Source of the DNA: Dasyornis broadbenti | Taxonomy: Eukaryota; Chordata; Aves; Passeriformes; Dasyornithidae | Direction of reading: 5' to 3' | DNA: 64,000 nt | Assembly (NCBI GenBank): GCA_013397935.1 | Contig: VZRN01003162.1 | Span: forward strand, 1,283,401 to 1,347,400 | Part shown: positions 62,101 through 64,000 of the stretch, piece after piece | Position numbering within the stretch: the stretch's first letter is position 1 | How the letters are laid out: each line of letters opens with the position of its first letter | The notes under the pieces: generated by a model | What the model saw: the letters and a program-made list of their open reading frames with translations, nothing else | The model's database searches: none | Told to the model about the DNA's origin: nothing | Program-made: the position numbers and the translations under genes

Positions 62101-63839
62101 AAGCAGAGCACTCAACTTTCACTCAGAGAAAATAAATGAAAAATAGCACTACGGCTTGACAACTTTTGGAAGTTTCCTGAGAACATGAGAGCTTGCTCTA
62201 CAGCTGATGCTATCTTATGAAGCCTGCCAAAAAATTCATCCAGATATTAGCACATTCCCAAGGGGCCTCGGAGAAGAGGAGCCCAGGGACGCTTTCCGGG
62301 AGACTTCATCATTCCCATCTCCCTGGCACAAATCCAGTTAAGTGATGGATAAAGGCAGCAGGCTCCTGAAAGTAGGCTGTCACCAACTGAACAGCATGCT
62401 GCTCCATCAGTCTCCCTCAGGACACCATGAAGGGGCCGAAAGAAAGAGGCCGTTTACCAGTGAAAAGCCCATTGCCCACTACCTGCTTTCCCAAGAACAA
62501 TTTGGGATTGAGTGGTTATTTCTTTCTCCTCATACAGTATACAGAATAACACTTTGAAAATTATTTACTGGTGATCATATTAGACAAGCACAGTAGGTAA
62601 GACATTGGCATCCCCTGCATCTAGAAGAGAGCAAATAGCCACTGAAGTAACGGCTGGGTGCTACTGCCCTGCGTTGAGACTCACAGTGCTGAGGAGCACA
62701 TCCACTGGATTGAGCTCCAGAGAGAGCCATTCAAGCAGTCTGAGCTCTCCTGCCAGCCAGAGGCACTAGGAAGAAAAAAAGTGAACACCTGCCAGAACCT
62801 GAGCCTATCACTTTTTAATCTTATTAGTTCAAATAATTCTCACAGATAATATTACCCATGTTTCAATCCTCTAATAGTCCATGGAAAATTGGCAAGCAAT
62901 ACAATCTCTTCCTCGCTTTCAGCTGTAAAATTATACTAGAAGACAGCAGAATAACTAAGAAAAATTATTTACTACTTTCCAAAGTAAGTCAGTCAAGTTT
63001 GCCACCAACAAAATCATTAACTGAAGTGCAATCTTCAGCTTAAAAGTGTTAACAGTTCAAAATGAGAAGACTGAACTATGTCTTACTTTGATGCAACAGA
63101 CTAAGAATTTCTGATAACATACATACAGAATGTATGTCTCAGTACTTTGTTTATGCACTAATACTTTCCCCTGAAAAGAGATACTTTTCAAACCGTTTTG
63201 ACTTGGTCTTTCTTTGAAGAGCTAGAAGAATTAAATCGGATCCTGAACCTCTAAAGTTTGAGAAACATAAGAAACAATGTATCTGTACTTGAAAGTTACA
63301 GCAAGTATAAGGCTACTAAGAAATTCGTGTCAAGAGACTTAAACAGTGTCACACTGCTGTAAGAAAATAATCGCGGGCAAGAGGGGTACTTACCCACACT
63401 AGAGAAAAAGTCCCTTAATATTATGTGATTCCCCAGACAAAGCTTTTACCACTTAAAGAGATGTCAGCAGCAGGTCGAAACCAAACCATATTACACAATC
63501 TCAAATCAGGCATACAAAACTAATTATTAACTGTTTGTGTGTTATTTCACCTTCAGTTTGGACACATCAGCACTAAGCACAATTTTGTCAAGTAAAAGCC
63601 AGACATCTCCTGTCCATCTGGTCTGGCCTTGGAACAAGCAAGGTGGGGATGACACCTGATCTCAGCACGTCAAGTTTTACTTGAAAAGAGAAAGCTCCCA
63701 CGGGAATCCCCTTGAAAGCACTAAATACAAAACGCTTTGACGATTTTCTCATGCCTATCTGTGAAGTAATTGTAGATGGTGCTTTTTACAGTTCATCCTT
63801 TCAACAACACTCCAGCGCGGACCTTTCTCTCTACTTGTT
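53152..63839 (-). other. STAM intron 1 (main part)
   Basis: Non-coding, more than 10 kb, with many chance short open frames. A perfect 11-bp inverted repeat lies at 55017-55039 and an AT-rich self-complementary patch at about 56674-56735. No repeat family or coding exon was recognised. Confidence 0.75.
55017..55039. repeat. Perfect 11-bp inverted repeat with 1-base loop
   Basis: ACTGGAGCTGG at 55017-55027 is followed by A and then its exact reverse complement CCAGCTCCAGT at 55029-55039. Confidence 0.92.
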
Positions 63840-64000
63840 TTGCTGTGCTGCAGCGTTACTCGCGCTGAGCAGGCCAGCTCGCCCCTCACGAGCATCCCCG
63901 CGCTCGCCGCCCCGGCCCGCGAGGCCAGAAGTGCCCGCAGGGGCCCCCGCGCTGTCACTGGCCAGGCCGCAGCCCCCGCCGCCCGCAACGGGACGCGTCC
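63840..64000. promoter_or_regulatory. STAM: Edge of a CpG island, probably at the STAM promoter
   Basis: The last 160 bases switch abruptly to GC-rich, CpG-dense sequence after AT-rich intron. STAM exon 1 (start codon, 13 residues) is not found in the window, so it must lie just beyond, and this is best read as the intron 1 side of its promoter CpG island. A 77-codon minus-strand open frame here (63755-63988) is non-homologous and probably spurious. Confidence 0.55.

Noticed and set aside
63387..63480. Donor-like GTAAGT on the minus strand (complement of 63387-63392), possible alternative STAM first exon
   Set aside because: No supported exon body or promoter upstream; STAM exon 1 is expected in the CpG island beyond 64000.
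63755..63988. 77-codon minus-strand open frame at the right edge
   Set aside because: It does not match the STAM N-terminus and is explained by CpG-island composition.

Overview
This is a vertebrate nuclear genomic window, almost certainly from a bird. It has two multi-exon genes with GT-AG introns, many degraded CR1 LINE fragments, and one solo ERV LTR that resembles (from memory) an LTR family common in songbirds and other Neoaves. There is no prokaryotic content: no operons, CRISPR arrays, tRNA or rRNA genes were seen. Both genes lie on the minus strand.

Left part (1-16.2 kb): the 5' end of the macrophage mannose receptor gene MRC1. I resolve six coding exons: exon 1 16111-16171 (signal peptide), exon 2 12004-12405 (ricin-type cysteine-rich domain), exon 3 10402-10575 (fibronectin type II domain), and exons 4-6 6432-6593, 3250-3363 and 1416-1562 (the first C-type lectin-like domain, CTLD1). 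All six splice junctions are phase 1. The gene continues past coordinate 1 into CTLD2. A CpG-rich block around 15.9-16.85 kb surrounds the first exon.

Middle part (16.2-31 kb): an intergenic stretch with no convincing protein gene. It holds CR1 fragments (17.3, 18.6, 21.7 and 27.6 kb), a 572-bp solo LTR at 19750-20321 with an exact 5-bp target-site duplication, and small tandem or inverted repeats. In human the order on chromosome 10p12 is STAM-TMEM236-MRC1; I could not find TMEM236 here.

Right part (31-64 kb): STAM (signal transducing adaptor molecule, ESCRT-0). Coding exons 2-14 are resolved from 53151 down to the stop codon at 35702-35704. They encode VHS, UIM, SH3, the coiled-coil/GAT-like region with an ITAM, and a Q/P-rich tail. 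The 13 exons total 1595 nt; adding the 40-nt first coding exon known from human (outside the window) gives a 544-residue protein, close to the human 540. The first exon must lie beyond 64000, and the GC-rich last ~160 bases look like the edge of its CpG island. The 3' UTR probably runs about 4.7 kb to a poly(A) signal at 31010-31015.

The two genes do not share a pathway. STAM sorts ubiquitinated receptors on endosomes, and MRC1 is an endocytic lectin of macrophages. I see no sign of an undescribed biological system. The most useful items are the exon models, the missing TMEM236, the dated-looking solo LTR, and a few small structural oddities.
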